DNA of 64,000 nt, taken from assembly GCF_025144665.1 (NCBI RefSeq), contig NZ_CP102294.1, forward strand, positions 620,001 through 684,000, in the 5' to 3' direction. Positions 1-8,315 of the stretch are shown here, piece by piece. Each line of letters starts with the position of its first letter. Position 1 is the stretch's first letter. The notes beneath the pieces were generated by a model. That model had not been told where the DNA came from, made no database searches, and saw only the letters and a list, made by a program, of their open reading frames with translations. Both the position numbers and the translations under genes were made by a program. Origin of the DNA: Alistipes ihumii AP11 (GTDB taxonomy: Bacteria; Bacteroidota; Bacteroidia; Bacteroidales; Rikenellaceae).

Positions 1-914
1 TGGTAGCGGTATTTCATCAGGTCCTCGAAACTGGTCGTAGCGCCCGTACCGTCGTTATAACCCATTTCGTTCTGATAATAGAGATATGCATAAGAGCCGA
101 TATTGTGACGCAGACGAGTCGGCACCGACAGACCGAAGCTACCCGAATAGGTAACGGTCGCCTTGCCGCTCAAACCTTTCTTCGTCGTGATGATCAGTAC
201 GCCGTTGGCGCCCTTCACACCGTACACGGCGGTCGCGGAAGCGTCCTTCAGAATCGTCACGGACTCGATATCGTTCGGGTTGATCGTTTCCCAGCCCGAC
301 ATATATCCTTTCATCAGGTCGGCATTCGCGCTTTCCTGAATACGTCCGCCCGACGAACGTTCGACACCGTCGACGATAACCAACGGGTCCGCATTGTTCA
401 GCGTAGCCTTTCCTCGGATTCGGATCGTCGGAGCCTCCGCACCCGGCTGACCCGAGTTCTGCATCGTGGTCAGACCGGTCAAACGTCCGGTCAGAGCCGA
501 TCCGACGTTGCCGACGGGCGCCTTCATGATGTCCTTGGCCGTCGCCGAAGAAAGAGAAGCGACCACGGACGCCTTTTTCTGCGTACCGTAAGCGATCACG
601 ACCGTCTCGTCGAGCGCCTGCTGTTCGGTCTCCAGCTCAATCCTCAGATCCTTGACAGGACCTTTGACAGTTTGGTTTTGAGGAACATAACCGAGAAAAC
701 TGATCGCCAGCTCGGCCGGAAACTTATCGACGTCAATCGAGAAAAGTCCCCCCGGGCCCGTCATAACACCCTTCGTTGTGCCTTTCAGGAGAACGGTCGC
801 GCCGATAACCCCATTCCCGGATTCATCGACCACCGTTCCCGATACCATATTTTGCCCCATACCGTAAAGGGTGCAAAAGCAAAATAAACACAAGATTAGT
901 AATTTTTTCATCAT
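1..914 (-). CDS. SusC/RagA-family TonB-linked outer membrane protein, N-terminal part
   Basis: This is the first ~304 residues of a SusC-like TonB-dependent porin; the C-terminal barrel lies beyond the left edge. I read it directly from the minus strand. It begins with a signal peptide (MMKKLLILCLFCFCTLYG), then a carboxypeptidase-regulatory-like beta domain (GTVVDESGNGVIGATV), a TonB-box-like stretch (DETVVIAYGTQKK) and the plug domain, with the family signature TAVYGVKGANGVLIITTKKG. Such proteins import glycans or peptides together with a SusD lipoprotein, which would lie outside the window. A second ATG at 911 is in frame. The divergent hybrid regulator at 1520 is the natural candidate controller. 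The substrate cannot be told from this part. Confidence 0.95.
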   Translation of the reverse strand, partial: MMKKLLILCLFCFCTLYGMGQNMVSGTVVDESGNGVIGATVLLKGTTKGVMTGPGGLFSIDVDKFPAELAISFLGYVPQNQTVKGPVKDLRIELETEQQALDETVVIAYGTQKKASVVASLSSATAKDIMKAPVGNVGSALTGRLTGLTTMQNSGQPGAEAPTIRIRGKATLNNADPLVIVDGVERSSGGRIQESANADLMKGYMSGWETINPNDIESVTILKDASATAVYGVKGANGVLIITTKKGLSGKATVTYSGSFGLSVPTRLRHNIGSYAYLYYQNEMGYNDGTGATTSFEDLMKYRY

Positions 915-1519
915 AAGTTAGTTCATTAAAATGGTAGTTTTCAAGTTTAAAATCCGATCTCTCATTCTCATCTGCATTTTGTCATACACTCTATTTTGAA
1001 GTTTAAGTTAATAATGTTTGAAACAGTAGGTCATACGGACATTTTCATCCCGCATTTTTGCTTATACAATATTACATAATAGCTAATAATCGTTCTTGTC
1101 AATCCATACCAAAATATATCGCAAACGTTCAATATTCGCCAATAATTATTACATTTGTTTCAAAAGTATTCCCTTTGTCTCTTTTCCGACCCGCAAACGG
1201 ACTTTTTAAGAAAAAGGTGCCGCCCACGTCGAGAACGGAGTGAAGAATACACGGTCAACAAAGAAGTCGTTTGAATCAAAACAACATAAAACAATAAAAA
1301 TCAACATGTTAAAACACAACAAAACATCCGACAAACAGCATTGCCCCGCTCTTATCCGGCACGAATTCAAAAAACAAGCATCCGTTCCGCCGCATTCGCC
1401 ATCTCAAAAATAGCAAGAATGTTCAATATAAACGAACGATTGGAGTAAATTGATATCCTATCCCGGCAAAATAAGCGCTACACGCCGGCAAGCGTCATCA
1501 GAACCAAAAGAACCTCTTC
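915..1519. other. AT-rich divergent intergenic region between susC-like gene and hybrid regulator
   Basis: About 600 bases with no convincing gene. The composition is clearly AT-richer than the flanks, as expected for a regulatory region. A minus-strand TACTTTTG (complement of 1161-1168) and a plus-strand TACATTTG (1150-1157) match the Bacteroidetes -7 consensus TAnnTTTG, but neither has a TTTG element at the usual 19-21 base distance. Operators for the regulator at 1520 probably lie here. I saw no obvious long inverted or direct repeat. Confidence 0.5.
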
Positions 1520-3304
1520 ATGGAAACCGACATGTGGATACTGGCCACCTCTTCTTCCTTAGCGGACGCCGACCTGCCATGGATCAACCCGATAGCAATC
1601 GCGGTTGCCGTCTTACTTATCATCACGGCCGCTTATTTCGTCGTCAAGGCCCATATAGATAAAAAACTGGCGAAAGAAAGGGAGGCCATGATCCGATCGC
1701 AGCAGGAACAGGAACTGAAAACGGCCCAAAACAAAATCCGATTCCTGACCAACGTGTCTCAGCAACTGTTCACTCCGCTGACGCTCATATACGCCCCCGT
1801 CAACGAACTGCTGCGACGGACCAGAGACAGCAGGGATCCCGTCCCGACTCACGATGCCTACTGCCTCTCCGAAATCGAGCGCAACAGCCTCCGCCTCATC
1901 CGATTGATCGAGCAGCAGCTCGACTATGAGAAACTGGACCAGGGACAACTGACACTTCAGATCGGTCCGTCCGACATCATACCGCGTATCCGGAACGTGA
2001 TAAACGGGTTCAATCGTATATCGGGAGAGAAAAACATCGATATACATTTGGACTGCCCGTACGACTCGCTGGTCCTGCCGGTCGATTCCGACAAACTGGA
2101 GAAGATAGCAGCCAACCTGATCGGACATACGCTGAAAAACATCCGCCCCAACGCAACGGTCTGGATCGAACTCCGGGTAACCGTCGAACCCGACTCTATT
2201 TTCGGGCTCAAAGGAATCCACGACAAATACCTTCAAATCAATATAATAGACAACGGAAGCCTGTTGTCCGAAGAAAATTTGAGCCATTTGTTCGAGCGTT
2301 ATCGCCGGGCCGGCAAAGAGGAGATACAAAACGAGTTCGGAATCGACTTACATTATGTTAAAAAATTGACCGAGCTGCACGGCGGCAGAGTCATCGCGCG
2401 ACGGCGCCAGACGGAAGGCACGGTATACAGCGTCATTCTCCCGGCAGACCGATACGACAAGTCTTCACACCCGAATTCGGCTCCGGATTCGTCCCTGCCC
2501 GCATTGAATCCTCCGCAACCGCCGGCCGAGGACGACAGAGAGGGGAAGACCCCGGATCGAACGATTCTGGTCGCCGTCGACGATCCGGAGCTCGGTCTGT
2601 TCCTCCGAACGATCCTGATGCAGAGTTGCCGGATCGTTACGGCGACCGACGGCCAACAGGCATACGAAAAGACCGAAGAGATCCGCCCGAATCTGATCGT
2701 ATGCGACCTGAGTCCGGCTTCGAGGATGTTCGACTTGTGCAGAAAGATGAAAGGCAACGACCATACGGCCCGCATCCCCGTCATTCTGCTGCTATCTCAG
2801 ACCGAAACGGATGGTCAGATCGCGGGCTATGACAGCGGAGCGGATATCTGCCTGCCGAAGCCTTTCAAGGCCGAGCTACTGGCAAGCATCGTCGAGAACA
2901 GACTGGAAAAAGAGCCGCAAAAAGAAAAAATATCGCAGACCGTAGCGGAAGAGAAACCGGAATCGCCGGATCGAAACGATCTGCACCCGCTGGATCAGAA
3001 ATTCATGGAAAAACTGTACAAGTTCATCGAGGAGAATCTTTCCGATCAGGATCTGAGCGTTAACACCTTAGGAAAAAACCTCGGTTTCAGCCGCACCAGC
3101 TTCTATCGGAAGATCAAGCAACTGACGGGACAGACCCCGAACGATTTCCTGCGCATATACCGACTGAACCGCTCGGCCGAGCTGATCCGCGAAGGACAGT
3201 TTCCGCTGAACGAAATCGCCGAGATGACAGGGTTCGGAACGCACTCCCATTTCTCGACCTGCTTCAAAAAACACTTCGGAATCAGTCCGAGAAATTTCAA
3301 ATAG
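1520..3304 (+). CDS. Short hybrid two-component regulator with degenerate kinase module (HTCS-like)
   Basis: A 594-residue membrane-anchored regulator: one transmembrane helix (about 23-43), a coiled linker, a DHp/HATPase region (about 70-310), a receiver (about 347-460) and a C-terminal AraC-type HTH (about 505-594). Full-length Bacteroidetes HTCS proteins are more than twice as long; here the periplasmic propeller and Y_Y_Y sensor are absent. Kinase motifs look eroded. The phospho-accepting His of the usual S-H-E-L-R-T-P-L motif is Gln81 (SQQLFTPL). The N-box Asn is His203. The G1 box is DNGSLL. The G2 box is EFGIDL instead of GTGIGL. The receiver keeps its acidic pair (D354/D355), phospho-acceptor D396, S436 and K447. 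I infer a phosphate-independent or cross-phosphorylated regulator of the divergent susC-like operon. ATG 1520 precedes a second ATG at 1532. Confidence 0.85.
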   Translation: METDMWILATSSSLADADLPWINPIAIAVAVLLIITAAYFVVKAHIDKKLAKEREAMIRSQQEQELKTAQNKIRFLTNVSQQLFTPLTLIYAPVNELLRRTRDSRDPVPTHDAYCLSEIERNSLRLIRLIEQQLDYEKLDQGQLTLQIGPSDIIPRIRNVINGFNRISGEKNIDIHLDCPYDSLVLPVDSDKLEKIAANLIGHTLKNIRPNATVWIELRVTVEPDSIFGLKGIHDKYLQINIIDNGSLLSEENLSHLFERYRRAGKEEIQNEFGIDLHYVKKLTELHGGRVIARRRQTEGTVYSVILPADRYDKSSHPNSAPDSSLPALNPPQPPAEDDREGKTPDRTILVAVDDPELGLFLRTILMQSCRIVTATDGQQAYEKTEEIRPNLIVCDLSPASRMFDLCRKMKGNDHTARIPVILLLSQTETDGQIAGYDSGADICLPKPFKAELLASIVENRLEKEPQKEKISQTVAEEKPESPDRNDLHPLDQKFMEKLYKFIEENLSDQDLSVNTLGKNLGFSRTSFYRKIKQLTGQTPNDFLRIYRLNRSAELIREGQFPLNEIAEMTGFGTHSHFSTCFKKHFGISPRNFK

Positions 3305-3358
3305 AGCGAAGCGCGCACGAAAACGGGACCGGGAGCGCCCGATCCTCGAAAGTTTGCG

Positions 3359-3366
3359 TACTTTTG
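3359..3366 (+). promoter_or_regulatory. Candidate -7 element (TAnnTTTG) for the metal-binding lipoprotein gene
   Basis: TACTTTTG matches the Bacteroidetes -7 consensus. No TTTG is seen 19-21 bases upstream. Transcription from here would begin near 3373, which argues against a translation start at 3364 and for ATG 3391 or 3421. Confidence 0.4.
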
Positions 3367-3420
3367 GGGAAAATATCCGGAGTGCGAAAAATGATAATGC
3401 ATATTCTGAAGTCAAACGCT

Positions 3421-4281
3421 ATGAAGAGATGCCTGCCGGCCATTCTGTCAGGCATGCTGCTGGCCGCCTGCTCCGTCGCCGAACCGCCGCGCGAACAGTT
3501 GTCGGTCAGCATCGAGCCGCTGAATTTCCTGACCCGCCAGATTGCAGGCGACGATTTCGAGATCAACGTACTGGTCCCTCCGGCCGCCAGTCCGGAAACC
3601 TACGAGCCTACGCCGGCTCAGATGAAGCGAGTGGCCAACTCGGCGGCATACGTCGAGATCGGACTGCTCGACTTCGAGCATAATCTGGAGCGGTCGATCC
3701 GTGAAAACATGTCCGGCGTACGGATCGTCCGCACGGCAGACAGCGTGCCCGTCCTGACCGGCGGACATGGGCACGGACACGACGGGCACGGAACCGATCC
3801 GCATATCTGGACCTCGCCCCGCAATCTGCGCGTCATGGCAGCGACCCTCCTGAGCCAACTCGAAAGCATGTACCCCGACTCGACCCGCTACCGAGAGAAC
3901 TACGAACGTTTCGCGAACCGCATGGATTCGCTCGACCACGCACTGCAAGCGATATTCGCCGACGGTCCCCGCACCTTCGTCATTTACCATCCGGCCCTTT
4001 CCTACATGGCCCGCGATTACGGTCTGACTCAGTTGGCCATCGAGGACGAAGGCAAGGAGCCCTCCGGAAACCATGTCAGGACGCTCGTAGACGAAGCCCG
4101 AAACGCCCGAATTTCCCGGATTCTCTATCAACGGCAGTTCAGCCGCTCGACGGTCGAAGCGCTGGCGTCCGAACTGGAAGCCGAAACGGTAGCCATCGAC
4201 CCGCTGGGATACGACATTCCGTCCAACCTGCTTTTCATAGCCCATTCGATAGCCCATGACCAAACTGATCGAACTCAATGA
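3421..4281 (+). CDS. Metal ABC transporter substrate-binding lipoprotein (ZnuA/cluster 9 type)
   Basis: This 286-residue protein binds a divalent metal, most likely zinc or manganese, outside the inner membrane for an ABC importer. From ATG 3421 it opens with a lipoprotein signal (MKRCLPAILSGMLLAAC, lipobox LAAC). Family motifs follow: PxxSPETYEPTPAQ with the first half of the metal site, the histidine-rich loop GHGHGHDGHG, then DPHIWTSPRNL, YHPALSYMARDYG and DPLGYDIPSN. In-frame ATGs at 3364 and 3391 would put extra residues before the signal peptide, so 3421 is preferred. Its end overlaps the ATPase gene at 4256 by 26 bases, so the two are translationally linked. No permease gene is found next to them. 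Confidence 0.88.
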   Translation: MKRCLPAILSGMLLAACSVAEPPREQLSVSIEPLNFLTRQIAGDDFEINVLVPPAASPETYEPTPAQMKRVANSAAYVEIGLLDFEHNLERSIRENMSGVRIVRTADSVPVLTGGHGHGHDGHGTDPHIWTSPRNLRVMAATLLSQLESMYPDSTRYRENYERFANRMDSLDHALQAIFADGPRTFVIYHPALSYMARDYGLTQLAIEDEGKEPSGNHVRTLVDEARNARISRILYQRQFSRSTVEALASELEAETVAIDPLGYDIPSNLLFIAHSIAHDQTDRTQ

Positions 4282-5005
4282 CGTATCGGTACGATACGGG
4301 GCGTGCGAGGCGCTGAGCCACGTCTATCTGGATATTCATCAGCAAGACTTTCTCGGGATCATCGGACCGAACGGCGGCGGTAAGACCACGCTGGTCAAGG
4401 CGATTCTCAAGGCGGTTCCGTACACGGGGAAAGTCTCCTACTCGAAAGAGATCGAGAGCGGCGGATACCGCCGTATCGGATATATGCCTCAGATTTCGGA
4501 TCTGGATAAGACGTTCCCCATTTCGGTGCGCGAGGTCGTTCTTTCGGGCCTTCAGGCACGCAAGAAACTGTTCGGCCGGTACACTTCCGCCGACAGGGAA
4601 AAAGCCGAAAATCTGCTTCGTATCTGCGGAATCGAATCGGTCGCCCGACGGCCGATCGGCGCCCTGTCGGGCGGACAACTGCAACGGGCCCTGCTCGGGC
4701 GGGCTCTGATTTCCGATCCGAAACTGCTGATTCTGGACGAACCGACCAATTTCGTCGACAACCGGTTCGAGAAGGAGCTTTACGCGCTGCTCAAACAATT
4801 CAACGACAAAATGGCCATCGTCATGGTATCGCACGATCTGGGAACGATTTCCTCCCATGTCAAGCAAATCGTCTGCGTCAACCGCCATGTGCATCGACAC
4901 GACTCCAACCGCATCACGGCGGAGCAGTTGCACAACTACGACTGCCCGATACAGGTCGTCTTTCACGGCGACGTGCCGCATACGGTGCTCGAAAAGCACT
5001 CGTAA
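4256..5005 (+). CDS. Metal ABC transporter ATP-binding protein (ZnuC-like)
   Basis: A 249-residue cytoplasmic ATPase that would power metal import together with the lipoprotein at 3421. It has a full set of ABC motifs: Walker A GPNGGGKTTL, Q-loop region (IGYMPQISDLD), signature LSGGQLQRALLG, Walker B LLILDEPTNFVD and the switch histidine in MVSHDLG. The C-terminus contains a short His-containing segment (VNRHVHRHDSN). The gene starts inside the 3' end of the binding-protein gene and is followed by a strong terminator at 5011. The transcription unit therefore appears to end without a znuB-type permease, which must be elsewhere in the genome or be missing. Confidence 0.9.
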   Translation: MTKLIELNDVSVRYGACEALSHVYLDIHQQDFLGIIGPNGGGKTTLVKAILKAVPYTGKVSYSKEIESGGYRRIGYMPQISDLDKTFPISVREVVLSGLQARKKLFGRYTSADREKAENLLRICGIESVARRPIGALSGGQLQRALLGRALISDPKLLILDEPTNFVDNRFEKELYALLKQFNDKMAIVMVSHDLGTISSHVKQIVCVNRHVHRHDSNRITAEQLHNYDCPIQVVFHGDVPHTVLEKHS

Positions 5006-5010
5006 AACAC

Positions 5011-5047
5011 GCGGAGAAGCTCCGGGAGCTTCTCCGCACTTTTTTCT
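5011..5047 (+). terminator. Intrinsic terminator after the metal ABC ATPase gene
   Basis: A perfect 13-bp inverted repeat (5011-5023 with 5025-5037) is followed by a run of Ts. It ends the two-gene metal transport unit just after its stop codon. Confidence 0.85.
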
Positions 5048-5082
5048 ATTCTTCCCGCACAGACGTGCGGAGCACTTTCAGG

Positions 5083-5367
5083 CTATTTGCAAATGCCGCT
5101 GAGCTTCTCGAACATCGCATCCACGCGGGACATCATCTCGCGGCGCATCTGAGCGTAATGCTTCCGCACGAGGCTTCTGTTCTTTTTGTCCGCCGGGTGA
5201 TTCGCACGCACGAACAGCTCATTGCGGAACTCGACCGCCTCCTCGATCACGGCCACGATTTGCTCGCGCTTGGCGTCGTCGTTGAAGTAGAGGGCCATAT
5301 AGCAGTCCGAAATCACCTCGTTGGCCAGAAAGTCTATATCTCTCTTGATTCTCCTGATACTTGCCAT
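5083..5367 (-). CDS. Small conserved Bacteroidales protein, unknown function
   Basis: A 94-residue, charged, helix-rich soluble protein without signal peptide or membrane segment (starts MASIRRIKRDIDFLANEV, ends EKLSGICK). From memory it resembles a family of about 90-residue proteins common in Bacteroidales that begin M-x-S-I-R-K-L-K-K-D-I; no function is known to me. The pattern of long amphipathic helices would suit a small helical bundle or a protein-binding partner. It stands alone: a terminator for the convergent ABC gene lies 36 bases beyond its stop, and a -7-like element lies upstream at 5395-5402. Confidence 0.75.
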   Translation of the reverse strand: MASIRRIKRDIDFLANEVISDCYMALYFNDDAKREQIVAVIEEAVEFRNELFVRANHPADKKNRSLVRKHYAQMRREMMSRVDAMFEKLSGICK

Positions 5368-5394
5368 AACCTATTTTTTAGTATTTGAATGAAG

Positions 5395-5402
5395 CAAAGA
5401 TA
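5395..5402 (-). promoter_or_regulatory. Candidate -7 element (TATCTTTG) for the 94-residue protein
   Basis: The minus strand reads TATCTTTG 28 bases before the ATG at 5367, a full match to TAnnTTTG. A run of Ts, but no clear TTTG, lies in the -33 region. Confidence 0.5.
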
Positions 5403-5644
5403 GATAAAAAAAGCGGATTCGGGAAATTTTATGCGGAGGAAGACGACGCAAGGCGCGCTCGCGCACCGCAATCGCCCTCTTTACTATTCGCCGCCCGCTC
5501 AAGGCATATTCGCGCATGTCTTCAAGAAACGGACCGCTATCTCGGACTTTTCAAACGGCCGCCTCCCGGCTTTCTCGACACGATACTCCCGTCAGTACGG
5601 CATCTAAACGGCGCACGGCATGAGCGCATCAGAAATACCCCGCC

Positions 5645-7141
5645 CTATCCGTCGTCCCGCCCGAAGATTTCCTGCTGCGCCTCCGAAAGGAAGTCGATCA
5701 GATCGCCCGCATTCATCGCCTCCTGCCCGTAATAATCGGCTGCCCTGTCACCGGCCCGGCCGTGCAGGTAAACGCCCAGAATCGCAGCCGCCAGCGGCTC
5801 GTACCCGCGAGCGAGCAGACCGGCCAGAAAACCGGTCAGCACGTCTCCGCTGCCGCCTTTGGCCATGCCCGGGTTGCCGGACGAATTGAAGAAGCAGCGA
5901 CCGTCCGAAGAACAGACCATCGTATGCGCGCCCTTCACGACCACGCAACAGCCGAGACGGGAGGCCAAATCGCGCGTTTTTTCGATCTTTTCGTCTTCCG
6001 AGGCCCAATCCCCCGCCAACCGGCGCAACTCGCCCAAATGAGGCGTCAGAATCGATCCGCGAGCGACGAGCCGCTGAAGCTCGGTACGGGCTGACAGCAT
6101 ATTCAGCGCATCGGCATCGATCACGGCCGGCAGCCCGGCCCTCAAAAGAGCCTCCAGAGCCTCGAAAGAGCGGGGGTCCTGCCCTACTCCGGGACCGACT
6201 CCCACCGCATCGTAGCGCCCCATATCCCTCGGCAGCCGAGAAAACACGGGTTCCGGATCGCCGCTGACAATGGCCGAAGGCGAGTTAGCATGGACCGACA
6301 CCCTTTCGGACCGAGGCAGATGAACGGTCACCAGCCCGCATCCCGAGCGCAGGGCGGCCCCCGTCGCCAGAACGGCGGCTCCGGCCATATCTTCCGAGCC
6401 GCAAACGAGCAGCGCATGTCCGCAGTTCCCCTTATGGGCGAATTTCGGACGGGACAAAGGCAAGCGGGCCGCAGCCGCCGCGTCGGTATAGAAATAGAGA
6501 GACTCGGCCCGATCCATATACTCCTCGCTCAGGCCGATCGGCAACACGACGACCTCGCCGGCCGCCTCGCCCCCCTCCGGAAGCAGCAAGGCCAGTTTCG
6601 GAAACTCCAGCGTCAGCGTCGTCGTCGCCCGGACCGTCGTACGCCCGGCGTTTCCGAACTCGGAGAACATTCCCGACGGCAAATCGATCGACACGACCCG
6701 GCAGCCGCTCGAATTGATCCGTCGGACCGCCCCGAGCAGGGGCTCGGTCAACTCGCCCCGCACGCCCGTCCCGAGCAGCGCATCGACGATCACCGTACCC
6801 TCCGGCAGCGACGCCTCGGCCATCGGACGCACGGACAGACCGCGAGGAAGACGCTCCAGATTGAATCGGCACTCCTCGGAGAGTTCATCCCGGCCGAACG
6901 CGAGATATACCGCGCAGGAAAAGCCTGCCCGGTGCAGCATCCGGGCTACGGCCAGTCCGTCCCCTCCGTTATTGCCCTTGCCTACGAAAAAAGCCAGCGG
7001 GCACTCCGGCCGGACATGCCCGGCCACCCACTGCGCGATACTCTCCGAAGCACGCTCCATCAGAGCGATGCTGTCGATCGGCTCGCGGGCGATCGTATAG
7101 CGATCGGCCTCACGAATCCGACTACCCGTTAAAATCTTCAT
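5645..7141 (-). CDS. nnr: Bifunctional NAD(P)H-hydrate epimerase / ADP-dependent NAD(P)H-hydrate dehydratase
   Basis: This 498-residue repair enzyme recycles NADHX and NADPHX, the hydrated, inactive forms of the reduced cofactors. The N-terminal half is the YjeF_N epimerase, with FVGKGNNGGDGLAVARML and VDALLGTGVRGELTEP. The C-terminal half is the ribokinase-like dehydratase, with GVGPGVGQDPRSFEAL, DADALNML, LTPHLGELRRL and the ADP-binding GGSGDVLTGFLAGLLARG. The start at 7141 (MKILTGSRIREADRYTI) agrees with the family; the frame is open further upstream, but that part is not family-like. Its 5' end is 144 bases from the stop of the PuuD-like gene at 7286 and both run the same way. Confidence 0.93.
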   Translation of the reverse strand: MKILTGSRIREADRYTIAREPIDSIALMERASESIAQWVAGHVRPECPLAFFVGKGNNGGDGLAVARMLHRAGFSCAVYLAFGRDELSEECRFNLERLPRGLSVRPMAEASLPEGTVIVDALLGTGVRGELTEPLLGAVRRINSSGCRVVSIDLPSGMFSEFGNAGRTTVRATTTLTLEFPKLALLLPEGGEAAGEVVVLPIGLSEEYMDRAESLYFYTDAAAAARLPLSRPKFAHKGNCGHALLVCGSEDMAGAAVLATGAALRSGCGLVTVHLPRSERVSVHANSPSAIVSGDPEPVFSRLPRDMGRYDAVGVGPGVGQDPRSFEALEALLRAGLPAVIDADALNMLSARTELQRLVARGSILTPHLGELRRLAGDWASEDEKIEKTRDLASRLGCCVVVKGAHTMVCSSDGRCFFNSSGNPGMAKGGSGDVLTGFLAGLLARGYEPLAAAILGVYLHGRAGDRAADYYGQEAMNAGDLIDFLSEAQQEIFGRDDG

Positions 7142-7285
7142 AACCGACAGTATATCTGAACAAATTTTCCGTCCGATGTCCGCCCTTACGCAACAGGGAC
7201 TCCGATATGCCCCCGCAAAACCTCCCCACCGAGCCGCTCCGGTCCGCACCCGCAGGACAAACCTTCACCCCGACGTACCGCCACC

Positions 7286-8092
7286 TCAACGCTTTCGTCC
7301 GGCCGGGGAACCGGACATCTCGCGCGCGGCTTCCCGGACCAAGTGGACGAAAAATTTCCGCATCGTCGTATCGCCCGCCGCAGTATGAGCCTCGGGATGA
7401 AACTGTACGCCGAGCACGCGAATCCGCGGATCGAGCGGCTCGATCGCCTCGACGACTCCGTCGCGCGTGCAGGCCGTCGCACGGAATCCGGGCGCCACAT
7501 CGCGCACGGCCTGATGATGGAAAGAGTTCGTCCACAACGTATCCGACCCGGTAATCCGTCGCACGAGCGACTCTTCGGCTACGGCTACCGCATGCGTCGC
7601 CTTGCTCGAGGGCAGGGACTGGCTGTGGCTGACCGAACGGTCGGCATACTCGCTGGGCAGGTCCTGGTACAGCGTTCCGCCGAAAGCCACATTGATCAGC
7701 TGCTCGCCGCGGCAAATGCCCAGCACGGGAATATCCCGACGCAGAGCAAGGTCAAGCAACGCGAAATCGTATGCGTCGCGAACCGTGTCGACATGCCCCA
7801 GCGCAGCGGAGGGCTCCGCATCGAAACGGGCCGGATCGACGTCGCCTCCTCCGATCAGCACCAAACCGTCGAGCCGTTCAAACAAACGGCTCAGGCAGGC
7901 CGTATCCCTCATCAGCGGAATGACGACGGGGATTCCTCCGGCCGCCTGCACGGCATCGACGTAAGTCCTCGTAACGCGAACCCGGCCTTCGTCGCAAGAC
8001 TCCGACACGCCGATCAACGGCGGGCGAGCCCCCGAAAGGCTCCACGAACAGCAAGCGACAGACAAGCAAAACAATAAGACTATCTTTTTCAT
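7286..8092 (-). CDS. Exported class I glutamine amidotransferase-fold gamma-glutamyl hydrolase (peptidase C26, PuuD-like)
   Basis: A 268-residue hydrolase of the gamma-glutamyl-gamma-aminobutyrate hydrolase family, which cuts gamma-glutamyl bonds in small compounds. The catalytic Cys is in VLGICRGEQLINVAFGG and the His-Glu pair is in GVQFHPEAH. The oxyanion-strand motif is VLIGGGDVDP. Unlike cytosolic PuuD it begins with a clear signal peptide (MKKIVLLFCLSVACCSWSLSGA), so it acts in the periplasm or at the surface. The substrate is not evident; gamma-glutamyl peptides are one possibility. The start at 8092 is chosen because the open frame beyond it is not family-like. It may share a transcript with nnr downstream. 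Confidence 0.88.
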   Translation of the reverse strand: MKKIVLLFCLSVACCSWSLSGARPPLIGVSESCDEGRVRVTRTYVDAVQAAGGIPVVIPLMRDTACLSRLFERLDGLVLIGGGDVDPARFDAEPSAALGHVDTVRDAYDFALLDLALRRDIPVLGICRGEQLINVAFGGTLYQDLPSEYADRSVSHSQSLPSSKATHAVAVAEESLVRRITGSDTLWTNSFHHQAVRDVAPGFRATACTRDGVVEAIEPLDPRIRVLGVQFHPEAHTAAGDTTMRKFFVHLVREAAREMSGSPAGRKR

Positions 8093-8247
8093 AAGCGCAC
8101 TCAAAATAACCGGCAGGCAAACCGGCCTCCTTTCCGTCGTGCCCGAGCAAAACCGCAGCGGAACCGCCGTAATCCGCCCATACGACCGATACGGGAAAAA
8201 GCAGAGAACACCGGCCGGCCGTTCCTTCCCCTTAAAATATCCCGAAG

Positions 8248-8287
8248 AGCCGGACGGCGGAGCCGTACCCTGCCCCGCCGTCCGGCT
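8248..8287. terminator. GC-rich hairpin between nqrF and the PuuD-like gene
   Basis: A perfect 13-bp inverted repeat (8248-8260 with 8275-8287) lies 28 bases beyond the nqrF stop. A T-run follows only on the plus strand; on the minus strand the 3' side is C/T-mixed. It probably marks the end of the nqr operon, as a terminator or 3'-end stabiliser. Confidence 0.5.
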
Positions 8288-8315
8288 TTTCTGCAAATAC
8301 GATACGAATCGGCCC

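Noticed and set aside
105-887. 260-codon plus-strand open frame across the susC-like gene
   Set aside because: The opposite strand encodes a recognisable SusC N-terminus; this frame is an antisense shadow caused by GC-rich codon use.
1058-1243. 61-codon open frame in the AT-rich region before the hybrid regulator
   Set aside because: Its composition is that of non-coding AT-rich DNA and the peptide resembles nothing known.
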